Assembly (NCBI GenBank): GCA_015179025.1
Contig: WHUX01000003.1
Span: forward strand, 434,001-498,000
Direction: 5' to 3'
DNA length: 64,000 nt
Origin: Terfezia claveryi
Lineage: Eukaryota > Ascomycota > Pezizomycetes > Pezizales > Pezizaceae
Positions within the stretch are counted from its first letter, which is position 1. Every line of letters begins with the position of its first letter. The position numbers were made by a program, and so were the translations under genes. The notes below the pieces were generated by a model. The model did no database searches and was not told the origin of the DNA. It was given only the letters and a program-made list of their open reading frames with translations. This document shows, piece by piece, positions 53,589 through 63,541 of the stretch.

Positions 53589-54182
53589 TGTCATAACTGT
53601 ATTCTTAGTCTTGATTTGACACTCGAACAGGCTTGTTTGGGTGTTATGCTGTTTTGACACTCGAACAGGCTTGTTCAGGTGTCGTCGATAGGTGATTGTT
53701 ATCTTAGCTTCTGAGATAGGAAACTCGAGAAGCTTATTCCTTCTATGGCCTTAGCCTAGAATCATGTATATATATTTTCATTTCTCCACCCTCTTGTTGG
53801 ATCCCCATCCAATGTCTTGTATACCTAATACAGGACCTTGTCTCTCTATAAAGGTGTACCTCCCTTGTATACCCCCTTGTCTTGCCTTGTCCTGTGAATA
53901 ACTCTGCAGCACAGCTGCCCCCCTCCGATATATATAGTAACTGCCTCCACATGTCTCGTGCCTCTTACCTTCTGCCCCTCTTACCTCTTGCCCTTGCCCC
54001 CCATCCCAGCCTTCCCTGGTCATACACGTAGCATTCCTATATGTATGTTACCCTAGCCCTGCCCTTACCTTGCCTCTAGCCTTTCCCCAAATCATATACA
54101 TAGCGCTTCTACATGTGCGATTCCCCCTTGCCACTACCCCAGTATACCTCTGGTTGCCTTGTCCCTTAGAGCCCTTGTTACA
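53589..54182 (+). repeat. G3 3' LTR
   Basis: 594 bp, starting TGTCATAACTG and ending TTGTTACA. It is preceded by the polypurine tract CTAAAGGGGGAATAG. It carries the two 28-bp hairpins. Confidence 0.9.
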
Positions 54183-54189
54183 CTCCCTA

Positions 54190-54420
54190 TCCAAACAGCC
54201 ATGTACACTGATCAGAAAGACATGTTGGCATCAGCTATAGTAACAGAAGTATCAAAAGCAAACAAAGTATGGGATAAATCAGATGTAGAAAGGCTTGTTA
54301 CTTGGATAGAGGACAATCAAGAGAAACAATTAAGAGAAGTTGTGGGGAAAGCAATCTGCATGGCATAAGATATGAAAGAGAGATAATGATATAATTATTA
54401 AGCAGATTCGAGAACCTATA
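54190..54420 (+). pseudogene. SANT/Myb-like accessory fragment of the second inverted-repeat element
   Basis: MYTDQKDMLASAIVTEVSK, then DKSDVERLVTWIEDNQEK is followed, after a frame change, by GKQSAWHK. The same order (KKDVEQIVCWIEEN, then HGKQSAWYKNVKE) is seen in the Harbinger accessory ORF at 11.2 kb. It is a decayed piece. The bases between 54200 and the G3 target duplication continue the frame that G3 interrupted. Confidence 0.55.
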
Positions 54421-54945
54421 AATTAAGTTTCCTAAAACATCAACCCCATGCCGACCAGCACTTACACTCTGAGAAACCATATACCTAGGCTCAAAAAAAG
54501 ATATTACAGATATCTACCAAGTCTCTAATGACTTTCCAGTCTAATCTCTTATCTTTTAAATCTTCTCAATCTTTTGGATCATCCAAATCCTCTTCTTCAT
54601 CTAAATCTCCCTATTTTGAGTCTCTAGTACCACAATTATGTAGATGTCCTCTATCACCTCCTCAAATTCAGCTCTTATCATAGACTTGTTGCTTGAACAG
54701 GGCATGCTGAGTTAGTTTAGGGTATGCGGAACAGGTATGTAAAATAGGTATGTGAAATAGGTGTTCAGAATACTAGATACGCAATGTAGGAAGCATTGAT
54801 TTTTCTATGAGTCAATACTTAAATAGAATGCAAATAGTTGTCACAAGGGCTATTAGTAATTAAATTATATTCTCATATCTATTTGAGTAGATATCTAGGT
54901 TAAGCAACAAGGGTATTTAAGCAGTTTTTTAAATTAGTGACAACC

Positions 54946-57300
54946 TTTAATAAGCATACTACCAATAATTTATATATACCTAATAGTAGATCTGGGCCAT
55001 TGGTAGGCTATTTTAGCAATTCTTGTAATTGATGATTTAGGCACCTGCATGGTTTAGCAATTAGTCTAAACAAAACTAATAACTCCTTAAGACATTCTAT
55101 TTTTTATTTATATTAATATTAAGTTGTATAATAATAGTGAAAAATATCTAAACTGTTAACTATCTGACTACATACTATACCTCCATACACTATAGCTGTA
55201 TATACTATAGCTCTGTAAACTATACTTCCATATGCCATATCGCCCTATACTATCGCACATACAATACTCTAGTAATCAACAGGTCAAAAAGCACTATAGT
55301 ACAAAAAAAGTAAGTAAGGAAAATACTCACCTCAATATTCACCTCAATGTATATATAATATATGAATAGTATAGGAGATAAAAAGGTAACCTATAAGGTA
55401 TATCGAATAGTGAATTCTATAGTGAGTAAGTATATGATTATTCTAGCTCACATACAGTGCATGTTTTGTATGGGTGTTACTTACTGAAAACTCACACCGT
55501 GTGAAAAGATTTTCACATATAGTAAGCACAATTGAAGGCTAAAGTGAGCATATCAGTGAAGCCATAAGTGAGCCACTATTACACACTTTTCCTGTGAATA
55601 TAGATATGAGCAACTAAAATATTGTTGTGCATAGACCTCTTTTAAACATAAACTATATTATATGCACACATCTTACTTCACATCATTGTACATTACATCT
55701 ATATTACTTCCGAATCATATTGTTGTATGTACATCTTACTTTATATTTATTAATTGTATACATATTACTTTATATTATTCTGTACATATCTTACTTCATA
55801 TTATTGCACATATATTACTTCATATTATTGCACATACTAATACTCACATAGGAAGTAATAAGTATAGAAGTATTTAGTTTGGTTGAAATATTATAGAATT
55901 GATAAGGCAAGAGGGTGAACTGTAGAAAGAGAATAGAAGAAAAAGTACGAGGAAGGGAAGTATATATACAATAAGGCTCGAGATGCCAAGACCGATCATT
56001 AAGACTAACAATATAGACTTCCTGACGAGAATAATAGATAATGAGAGTGGGCGAAGCTAGGCAATAAAATTACTCAATTGGGAAAATATGAAGATCTAGG
56101 TGTAATAGTGGAGGTATTGTCCAACCAGACTATAAATATAATCAACTATTAGATCGAGACTAATCAACTATTATACTGAAGTATATAAATAATTTATATA
56201 AGATATCTCTCAAGCATCTAATATTTACTCCTACTATTATAAACCATATTACAGGCAATTTAAGAGTTATACCAAAAGCTATCTGACTCTCAAAACTGTT
56301 ATAAGTTATGTCACGGGCAATCTGAGAGTTATACCAAAAGCTGTCTAACTCTAAAAACTATTATGAGCTATGTTACGGGCAATCTGAAAGTCATACCAAA
56401 AGCTGTCTAACTCTCAAAACTATTATGGACTATGTCGCGGGAAATCTGAGAGTCATACCAAATGTATAGATATAGTAAATATATAAGTAAATAAATATAG
56501 AGGCATAATATAGTAAATGAACTAGTGAATAAAGAAGCATCGTATGTAGTAAGTGAGTGGAATGAGGTGAGTTATAGAGAAATAAGAAGTGAGTGAACTA
56601 TACTAACCTCCAGTGAGTAACTAACAAGCTCACTTTATATGAGTACCATGGTAAGTAAGGGAATGAATTATAAAGGTGAGTAGTTCAACTACTTCACTAT
56701 CCTTTACCCATTAGCGCACACTTTTACTCACTATTGAGAAATGACTCACTAGGATATTCATATTATCACCCACAATGTGAGCATAGAGGTGAGTTACTCA
56801 CTCATAATTTATGTAATCTACTCACTTCCATACAAAGTTTGTACTATAGTGAAAGCTCACCAGTACCATATACAGTTCGAGCAGCTTAGTGATAGAAGAC
56901 TGAATTCCAGATTGAGATATTTGAAGAAAATTCAATTATTTCATTATGAATTCTAAGGAAGATTGAGCTACATTAGATTACCCTCATATTTATGCTCATA
57001 TTCTATCTCAACTATATTGTAGATGGTATCAATTTCAAACTTGTAAGTTTGGAATCTTGGATCCTTGTATCCTGCTGCTGAGCTTAATCTGGTACCTCTT
57101 CTGATTGTTATATACCTCTATTGCTTTCTTACTCTACGTTGAATTTAATTTATCTACAGTAAAATATTTTAGCCGTAAAATTGGATCTCGGGAATAATAC
57201 AACCTCTATTACTCTCAGCATCTTTAGCTTCTCAAGTACTGAGATTCACTGAACCGGGCGGTTTTGCACGATTCACCAAATACGGTGCATGGTCGACCGA
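54946..57300. other. AT-rich decayed repeat region without genes
   Basis: No coding frame is supported. It contains 25-27-bp tandem repeats of ACATATTACTTCATATTATT type (about 55660-55845), a decayed relative of the foldback arm (about 55930-56060), a 62-bp tandem repeat (56237-56461) and many dispersed GTGAGT/ACTCAC motifs (55330-55580 and 56570-56880). These suggest old, mutated mobile DNA. Confidence 0.5.
56237..56461 (+). repeat. 62-bp tandem repeat, about 3.6 copies
   Basis: Each unit contains GGGCAATCTGAGAGTTATAC and AAAAGCTGTCTAACTCTC-like sequence. The copies differ mainly by transitions. It is not coding. Confidence 0.85.
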
Positions 57301-57373
57301 ACCACCATTGCGCCCCATTGGTCAATCGGTTGGCAGATTGAACCAATCTGCAAGATGATGAATCGGCCAGAAC
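57301..57373 (-). repeat. Inverted partner of the repeat at 9188-9260
   Basis: In reverse complement it reads TGTTCTGGCCGATTCATCA, ATCTGCCAACCGATTGACC and GGTTCGGTCGACC, matching the left copy with small differences and an extra 17 bp. The two copies bracket the whole transposon-rich part of the window. Confidence 0.6.
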
Positions 57374-57561
57374 ACTATTACTTGTACAGTACTAATCCAC
57401 TGACGTCGCTCTGATATTAGCATGACACATAATCACTTAGATTCAGATATTTCCCCAAGGCGTTCCTGCGCGTATCGGTCCATAAATTATCCAGAGAGTA
57501 ATCCAGTTCGTTTCACTGATTCCTTATATATTATAATACGGTTTCTCTGTACCCACACGCA

Positions 57562-58777
57562 ATGTCCGGATTTCTTCGTAAGCTCGACGAGACTCTTCAT
57601 TTCCCTGATCGTCTTTTGTATGGGATATATTCATCAATTACACAGCGGGGGACTATCCCTGATCCGCAAAAATACGGTGGCAGTGGGAAGGAAGCACAGG
57701 AACTGCGTTCACCCTCGCCGGGTATTGAGAACATCGGAGCAACCTCATTCGCAAATCGTCCTTACCTGGGACCACCTATAAGTCCGAGCGAATATTGTAG
57801 AATGGACCAAGCAAGGGAAGAGCGAAGTCAACGTGGAGAAGGTGGCTCTGTAGGTCGAAGCAGTCAACCCCAGACTCAGGACTCATATGGACAGGGCAGC
57901 GATCATAATTATTTTGAGCCCATCGAGCAGGTTGGCGGCGGAAGTGTTGCTGGCGGGGGCGGAAGCAGAACTTCTCGCATGCAATACAGTCAACAGATGG
58001 ACCAGGGCGAGCAGGGAATGAGAATTGGCTCTATGCATCTCAGTGGAGAAATCCCTCTACATCCCCACCACATATCACAAGATAAAGGGGTACGTATCAA
58101 TGACATCCCTGAGTGTGATTGCTGCTAATATTTTTTTATAATTGGTTAAGGCCGGTGCTGAAGGCAGTGCCCAACTGCAACACGGATCAGAGTATCAATC
58201 GCAGCCTCAGCACTCTTTGCAGAAGGGTCTTGGTGGTACCCAAGTATGGCCTCATACGGAGCAATCTTACCGCAATCCCACCGGTAGTGGTAGTGGATTA
58301 GGTGGCTTTCAAGGTGTGCAACCAACCAGACAGAGTGCTGGTGGTGAGCGAGACAGGGAGGGGGAACAGTATGGAAGGAAGGGACCTGAGATACCAAAAG
58401 GCTCGGTAGGTCTCCAAGGCCAAGGTATAGGAGGTCGGTGTGGTTATGACAGCAGAGAGGAATATACAAAACATGAACCTGGAGATATTGGACAGCTTGC
58501 TACGCATCGAGATGTCGAAGGGAACCGTTTATACGGAATGCAGGGGTCCTGGCAACGAGAACTGGGACATCCTCTTGTACGTCGTGTTTACAGTCCCGCA
58601 CCAGCAGCTACTGGAGGTGCGGCTTCCGAATGCACGGGGCATGGACCAAATGATATCGAGATTGCTGCATACCGAGATATTGATAGACCATATTTATACA
58701 AGCTGGAAGGTGCAGGGCGTCCAGAGGAAGGACGATTTATGAGAGTACATGAAGGGGCAGCGAAAGATAACGAGTGA
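57562..58777 (+). CDS. Hypothetical Gly/Gln/Ser-rich protein, two exons
   Basis: Exon 1 is 57562-58089 (176 codons). The intron is 58090-58150 (61 bp, GTACGT donor, GCTAAT branch-like motif, TTAAG acceptor, phase 0). Exon 2 is 58151-58777. The product has 384 residues. The N-terminus (MSGFLRKLDETLHFPDRLLY) looks ordered. The rest is low-complexity, rich in Gly, Gln, Ser and Arg (RSQRGEGGSVGRSSQPQTQ, VGGGSVAGGGGSR). The end is more ordered (NDIEIAAYRDIDRPYLYKLE) and shares the pattern I..AAYRDI/LATHRDV with an earlier segment, hinting at an internal repeat. There is no signal peptide. The start context is ACACGCAATG; a TATA-like run lies near 57522-57530. The function is unknown. Confidence 0.6.
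58090..58150 (+). other. Predicted 61-bp intron
   Basis: GTACGT donor, GCTGCTAATA about 20 bases before the acceptor, TTAAG acceptor. Removing it joins two open frames without a shift, whereas reading through meets a stop within 12 codons. Confidence 0.65.
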
Positions 58778-59107
58778 CATGAAAGTCAGTACCGAGCGGG
58801 GATGACTAACAATGAACTGGAGGAATTGGGTCTCGATAAGTAAACAAATATTACAGATTGAGCATGTATATTGAATCAGCCGCGATGGGTCTGGTGGATT
58901 TGTGAATTTGGGTTTGTGTACTACAAAACAATTTCAGCAAGTGCGATAGTTGTCATTTGTGAAAGTACAGGCATATTATCCGTGGGGATGGAGGTGGCTC
59001 TGAAATATTGATTCTTGTATTCAGCTTCGTACATATAAAGCAGTGTGCCAAAAAGTCTATATATTTGAGCTACAAAAGTAACGGAACAGAAAACTTGAAC
59101 ACTGGTT

Positions 59108-60559
59108 TTAGAAATATTCCCCACCTATGATACTGGCCATGATTACCCAAAATGCTACTGTCCTTAGTGATATGGCAATTCTAGCACATGCTCCACTAAC
59201 AACTTGCACAACCTTAACCACTTCGGTCGTTCGCTTTTTGAGGGGTTGCACCTTCGCCTCTTTCTTATCCCAGTCCACAGCAATATATAATGCCCTTATT
59301 GCGGGTCTTCCCAGCACCAATGTTTCTACCCCCGGTGGCTGCAATTTGAACCCAGGTGCCCAAAACTTCACCTCTGGGTCCCAAACGTTCCAGTCGAAAT
59401 GCTGCATAATGACCTGGCTTTGCGTCCCATCCTTGCTCACTAAATTGAAAGTGAAATTGCGCCAATCGCGGAAACCAGTCCTGTCTACATAATAGGTGCG
59501 CCCTGTAGTCTTATTGATAGCCCCGCGGGTCCAGTGTGATGACATTGAGCTCCAGAGTGCTTGAGGTAGTAGGATAAATGGCGAGGTGCTATCAATGACT
59601 GTTGGCACGCCAACAGCTTTGTTATTCCCGCTGGAACTCCCACCAGCCGCAATTGCCTGATACTCGACTGTACTTTGCACGGTATCAGTGTCTGCACCTT
59701 CAAACCACGACGAAGTTAGCTGGGTAACACTGGTCTCTATTTCATTGCGACTGCTCAGACCCTCATTACTGGTTGCCTCGTTGTCGAGTTTTTCTCCGTC
59801 ATATCCTCCTAGGATAATGCTGCCCGGAAATTCGGTTGATTCCGTCCCAAAAGGAACGATTCGCCTAGCCGGAAATTCCTTCACATTTTCTGCGTCATCA
59901 AAAATAACCTTGCTTGCAAGCTGCACACCAATGGAGCTACTCTTGATTGCGCCAGTATCCACCAGATATTTCAGAAAATTTGAATTTCCCCCGAGCCCCA
60001 AAATACCACCTATACCGCCATCTAAACCAGTCATTCCCACCATCGAAGCGACCTGGTCGTTCCCCACATTTGTTAAAGTAACCACACCAAATTCAAAGTT
60101 TGGGACATCAATCCCACCAATCGCAAGTTTATCCGTGCCCAGTATCCCCACAAATTTCTGCTGATTGTTTGGGCCCTCGTAGGTAAACATACTTGAGGTC
60201 TGCTTCCAAGTACTGGATGATACCGGGTTGTAGAGGGAGGTAGTAACTTTAGCACCGTTGGCGGTAATAGATGCTTGACAGGAACTCCTAGCAGGACCAA
60301 CAGGGAGAGATGTGCAGAAAGTTGGTGCGTAGACCCAGGACTGTTCCGATGTGGTGGATATGATGAGGTTTATTTTTTGGCCTGGGTTGCCAAAAATCGC
60401 GGGAACTGCATGGGTGTCTGTGCTGTTTTTTGAGAGGAGCATTTGCTGTAACATGATGGGGGCGGCAGCTTGTGCAGTTGAGATGAAACCCACAAGAAGG
60501 GTGATGACAGCCACCACGCTTCTCAGAGGGATTGCCATAATGAGAACTCTCGGGTGCAA
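59108..60559 (-). CDS. Membrane-anchored pepsin-like (A1 family) protein lacking both catalytic triads
   Basis: 483 residues, one exon. The N-terminus is a signal peptide (hydrophobic residues 14-33, Ala-rich cleavage region); Met8 (60538) is an equally good start. Pepsin-fold landmarks are in order: the first active-site strand at 64-76 (NLIISTTSEQSWVY), GGILGLGG at 184-191, GSIILGGYDG at 246-255, and the second active-site strand at 321-331 (VIDSTSPFILL). In active A1 proteases these strands carry D-T-G; here they read S-T-T and D-S-T, so catalysis should be lost while the fold remains. Several N-glycosylation sites occur (NKT, NFT). Residues 459-483 are hydrophobic and may be a membrane or GPI-attachment segment. 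A TATATATA run lies about 45 bp upstream (60603-60610). The frame is fully open, so it is likely expressed. Confidence 0.85.
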   Translation of the reverse strand: MHPRVLIMAIPLRSVVAVITLLVGFISTAQAAAPIMLQQMLLSKNSTDTHAVPAIFGNPGQKINLIISTTSEQSWVYAPTFCTSLPVGPARSSCQASITANGAKVTTSLYNPVSSSTWKQTSSMFTYEGPNNQQKFVGILGTDKLAIGGIDVPNFEFGVVTLTNVGNDQVASMVGMTGLDGGIGGILGLGGNSNFLKYLVDTGAIKSSSIGVQLASKVIFDDAENVKEFPARRIVPFGTESTEFPGSIILGGYDGEKLDNEATSNEGLSSRNEIETSVTQLTSSWFEGADTDTVQSTVEYQAIAAGGSSSGNNKAVGVPTVIDSTSPFILLPQALWSSMSSHWTRGAINKTTGRTYYVDRTGFRDWRNFTFNLVSKDGTQSQVIMQHFDWNVWDPEVKFWAPGFKLQPPGVETLVLGRPAIRALYIAVDWDKKEAKVQPLKKRTTEVVKVVQVVSGACARIAISLRTVAFWVIMASIIGGEYF

Positions 60560-60619
60560 AGGTGTGATAATTAAATTCCGACTATGCCTTGCAACAACTA
60601 CCTATATATACTAATATTT

Positions 60620-62724
60620 AAGGGAGGATCATGTGCACCACGAAGAGTGTCTGCACACAGGATCACAATCCCTCTAATCCGGATGTCTAAGACCTTCATG
60701 TATGTAGATTCGCTTCAGCAACCCCTCTCAGTAAATCACATCTGCAGTTCAATTGCAATAGGCATCAGTCCGACGCAAATCTGGTCCATAAAATGACATT
60801 GTGTGACATTTCCAGGGGTTGGAACACTTCAAGCCTCTACAGTCTTAATAATCATTAACCGGAGAGGGAAGCAGTTTAGAAACTAGTCTACTGCCATTCT
60901 CTCAGCCAACGAAAACATCACCTACTGACCCACCTACCGGTAGGTACTCGACATCTTTCGTACTCCGTAGGTACTGTACATACCTTGCCATGTTGATTAT
61001 ATGTGGTCCAGGGTTACACAAGATGTTGGCGTCTTGTGTTACACAGCCTAAGGTTAGCGGTACCACTGGCGGCTCTAGTAACTGCTTCTGGCCGAAGGTA
61101 ACGTTTTACGGTAATGATTGATAGTTTTATGAGATCATACAAACCTCCAATCATTTACACTACTAGCGGTTGTCAATGTATCATGTACGGGGATTTTCTA
61201 TGTCACACCTTGGCACCTTGGCAAGAGCAATCATTGGCCGACCGCCTGGTGGCACAGGGTTTCAGAGTCTGAGCTGTGGCCGTGACAGGAGAAATCTCAG
61301 TCGGAGCACTGGGTAGCATGGATGGAAGAGCATCAGGCCGTACTGTACCAGGGAAGCAAATAACATGGCATAAGCTTGTTAAAGCGCAGGTATTCTCAAA
61401 TGATGGGCTTCTCACAGTCAAAAGAATTACAAATAAAGCCAATATCCCAACAGAATGAAGCTCGATGCATACCGAAAGGTTAAGAGATGCGGCATCAGGG
61501 TGGTCTTGAAGATGAGTCTCAAGGATATTGAATTATGCTGTCCTGCAGTATCGCGAGAAGTACGGAGTAGGTATCAGTCGAACTCTTGCATAATCTTCAT
61601 AAGCATCTTCTTCTTCTGATGAGGATGCCCTCAACCTCAGTATGTGATGTGTTCCAATGTACAGGAAATTCATTGTATCGGCAATATGTTTCACTTCTTT
61701 TGGCTAGACGGTATGTGGCTTGCGCTGAAAACCCCGTGCATGATACTGTACATAGGTACAGGTACCGTATCTACTCGAGTTATTTTCTAGTGCCTTGGCA
61801 GCGATTCTATGGTTGTTAAAGGTTAGCGATGCAGATCAAAGATGTCTGTGCTATAGTACCGTACACGTAGGCAATAGGATATTCAAGTTGACGGTACGCA
61901 AGAATAGAAGCAATAGTTCAATCGTCGGAAGCCTTTGCAAGTGCTTACACTTAATCAGAATGTACATACTTCAAGCAGTGAGCATACTGTCATTTTCGCC
62001 GTCATGTATTAACATTTACTAACGGCGAAAAAAATTGGATGGAGGAAGAGGGAGGCGCTCTGCAGGCCAGATCGCTCGTCGGTTTTGGGCTGTTATATGT
62101 TTGATGCGTAAGGATTATGAGATCTGCGAATATGAACGTAGATATTGGGAGCTGGTCTGTAGGAGAGATGTATTGCTTGATTGATCTATATCCCCTGCTT
62201 TAGGGGTTTCTAGCAGTCTATATATACATGTCTCGTTCGTATTCACACATGTAAGTTATATACCTTCATATGCCTTCTTATCCACATGCCTCTATCCCCA
62301 CATGTTTACACATGTATTGGAAGAGTATTCCTTACATGATGAGCATTATAAAATCTTTCAAAAAAATATAATAAGAGCAATAATAAAATCCATTCCGCCT
62401 AGTGATTTCCAACCAAACTATAAAAGTGTGGGAGCCACCTATCATCTAGAACATTGTGCTCTTGTTCGCCGTTCGTAATCACTGGAGGTCGCTTTGTGCC
62501 TTTTTTTTTTTTTTGGAAGTCTATATACGTCCATAAAGCCTGAGGCTATGAGGCCGCCCCATTTCCTCATCTTAGAGAAAGCAAGACAGCGGCCATTTCA
62601 CCACACACTTGCTATAGCATATTGCAATAATGGACAATAGCAACTTCAACTTCCTAGAGAACGTCAACGCTCTAGACCTTATATTCGTAGGTGAACCAAT
62701 AATCTATAAGATGAATAACAACTA
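60620..62724. other. Intergenic region, no gene supported
   Basis: Only short frames without motifs. Small palindromes such as ACCTACCGGTAGGT (about 60940-60954) and a poly-T tract (about 62499-62515) are present. Nothing else was recognised. Confidence 0.4.
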
Positions 62725-63539
62725 CAGCAAAGTCGCGTTATAAGAAACCCCCGATATAAGAATCCCGGTCCCGTCATGCTTCTTAATATATACAGTTTCT
62801 TATATCGCGACATAGATTGTATGCTTGTCAGCCGAAGATGTTACCTTGCAGCAACTACATCCATACACTGCACACGCTATATCCTACACTTAGCTATCCA
62901 ACTATAAAGCGGTGGTTTAGTGAGAAATATACACCAAAGGCTATCAGTAAATCTCAGGTTAGCAAGATCTTGAATCCAAAATGCCATGAGGCATATCAAC
63001 TAGTGCCTCAACTTCTCAGTTGAGCAAATCCAGCCAAGAACAGCAACAGTTCGAAGTGGAAAAGGGATAGAGCTAGAGCTGGAAAGTGCCTTGTGCGAAT
63101 AGCATCATGGAAGGACGGAATCGAGCAGTTAGTGGACATATGGTTCAATTGAAGGCATTAGAAATTTGGGAAAAAATATCTACAGATCAAGGCCAGGAAG
63201 CCCCGAAGTTTTTCGCAAGGATGCCTAGATAACTGGAAGAGCCGATTTGGTATTAAAGTACCCTGATATCTCAAGTGTAGAAGCCCTCTGTCTTTTCCGT
63301 CTTCAAATCCTGATGTTGATTTACAGAAAGGTGAGCATATTCTATGTAGAGAAAAGCGGGATATTGAGGGTCTTCAAGGCATGGCTCGAGGCAACACAGG
63401 AGCAGACATCAATAACTGGTTTTTTTAGGCAGCGCTCAGATATTTGCTAGCTTTGGTGTACATATCGCGATATAAGAAACCTCGCGTTATAAGGAACCCT
63501 CTGCCAGACCCGAAGGGGATTCTTATAGCGACTCCTCTG
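62725..63539 (+). mobile_element. Internally deleted pogo-type transposon
   Basis: The ends are degenerate inverted repeats (CAG..AGTCGCGTTATAAGAA on the left; complement of CAGAGGAGTCGCTATAAGAA on the right), flanked by TA at 62723-62724 and 63540-63541. At 815 bp it keeps the DNA-binding N-terminus and the C-terminus of a transposase but not the DDE core. Its C-terminal part resembles the interior of the element at 6538-7246, so both derive from related parents. Confidence 0.8.
62813..63450 (+). pseudogene. Pogo transposase remnant: two helix-turn-helix domains joined to the C-terminus
   Basis: The first helix-turn-helix reads YPTIKRWFSEKYTPKAISKS then QVSKIL (62900-62970), typical of pogo/Tigger N-termini. 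A second CENP-B-like domain follows in changing frames (GHMVQLKALEIWEKI at about 63129-63173, then FSQGWLDNWKSRFGIKVP). The sequence then jumps directly to a C-terminal region (CLFRLQILMLIYRK, EATQEQTSITGFF). The whole catalytic DDE domain is missing. Stops and frameshifts also occur. It cannot transpose by itself. Confidence 0.7.
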
Positions 63540-63541
63540 TA

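Larger units (their letters stand above)
16503..54182 (+). mobile_element. G3: old chromodomain Ty3/gypsy retrotransposon hosting the whole stack
   Basis: LTRs at 16503-17097 and 53589-54182 and the 5-bp duplication CTCCC (16498-16502 and 54183-54187) define it. Internal parts in order are gag (17122-18099, continuing 36393-36616), protease, reverse transcriptase and RNase H (36599-39790) and integrase plus chromodomain (52256-53409), then the polypurine tract CTAAAGGGGGAATAG before the 3' LTR. Three later insertions interrupt it: G4 in gag, a solo LTR in reverse transcriptase, and G2 in integrase. Nearly every domain has TAG, TAA or TGA at Gln, Trp or Arg positions. Key residues are changed by G-to-A: the protease motif reads INYGAS, reverse transcriptase reads YLDN, and the second integrase Asp is Asn. 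It is the most decayed gypsy element in the window. Confidence 0.9.
16230..54945. mobile_element. Second inverted-repeat element (Harbinger-related), split by the 37.7-kb LTR stack
   Basis: GGTTGTCACCAATTTAAAAA at 16230 is matched in reverse complement by the sequence ending at 54945. The inverted repeat is about 49 bp with four differences, all transitions. Only about 270 bp on the left (16230-16502) and 760 bp on the right (54183-54945) belong to it; the rest is LTR retrotransposon G3 and its nested insertions. The right part carries a SANT/Myb-like accessory fragment like that of the first Harbinger element. The target duplication could not be resolved, so the element class is inferred from the accessory ORF. 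Confidence 0.6.

Noticed and set aside
9188..57373. A single giant cargo-carrying element bounded by the inverted pair
   Set aside because: No captain recombinase, cargo gene or flanking duplication was seen, and the contents are explained by ordinary nested transposons.
61203..61442. 79-codon minus-strand frame
   Set aside because: Short, without a recognisable domain, and the opposite strand is also open over the same bases.
62499..62590. Poly-T tract as another minus-strand LINE tail
   Set aside because: The adjacent sequence does not clearly match the family tail and no target duplication was found.
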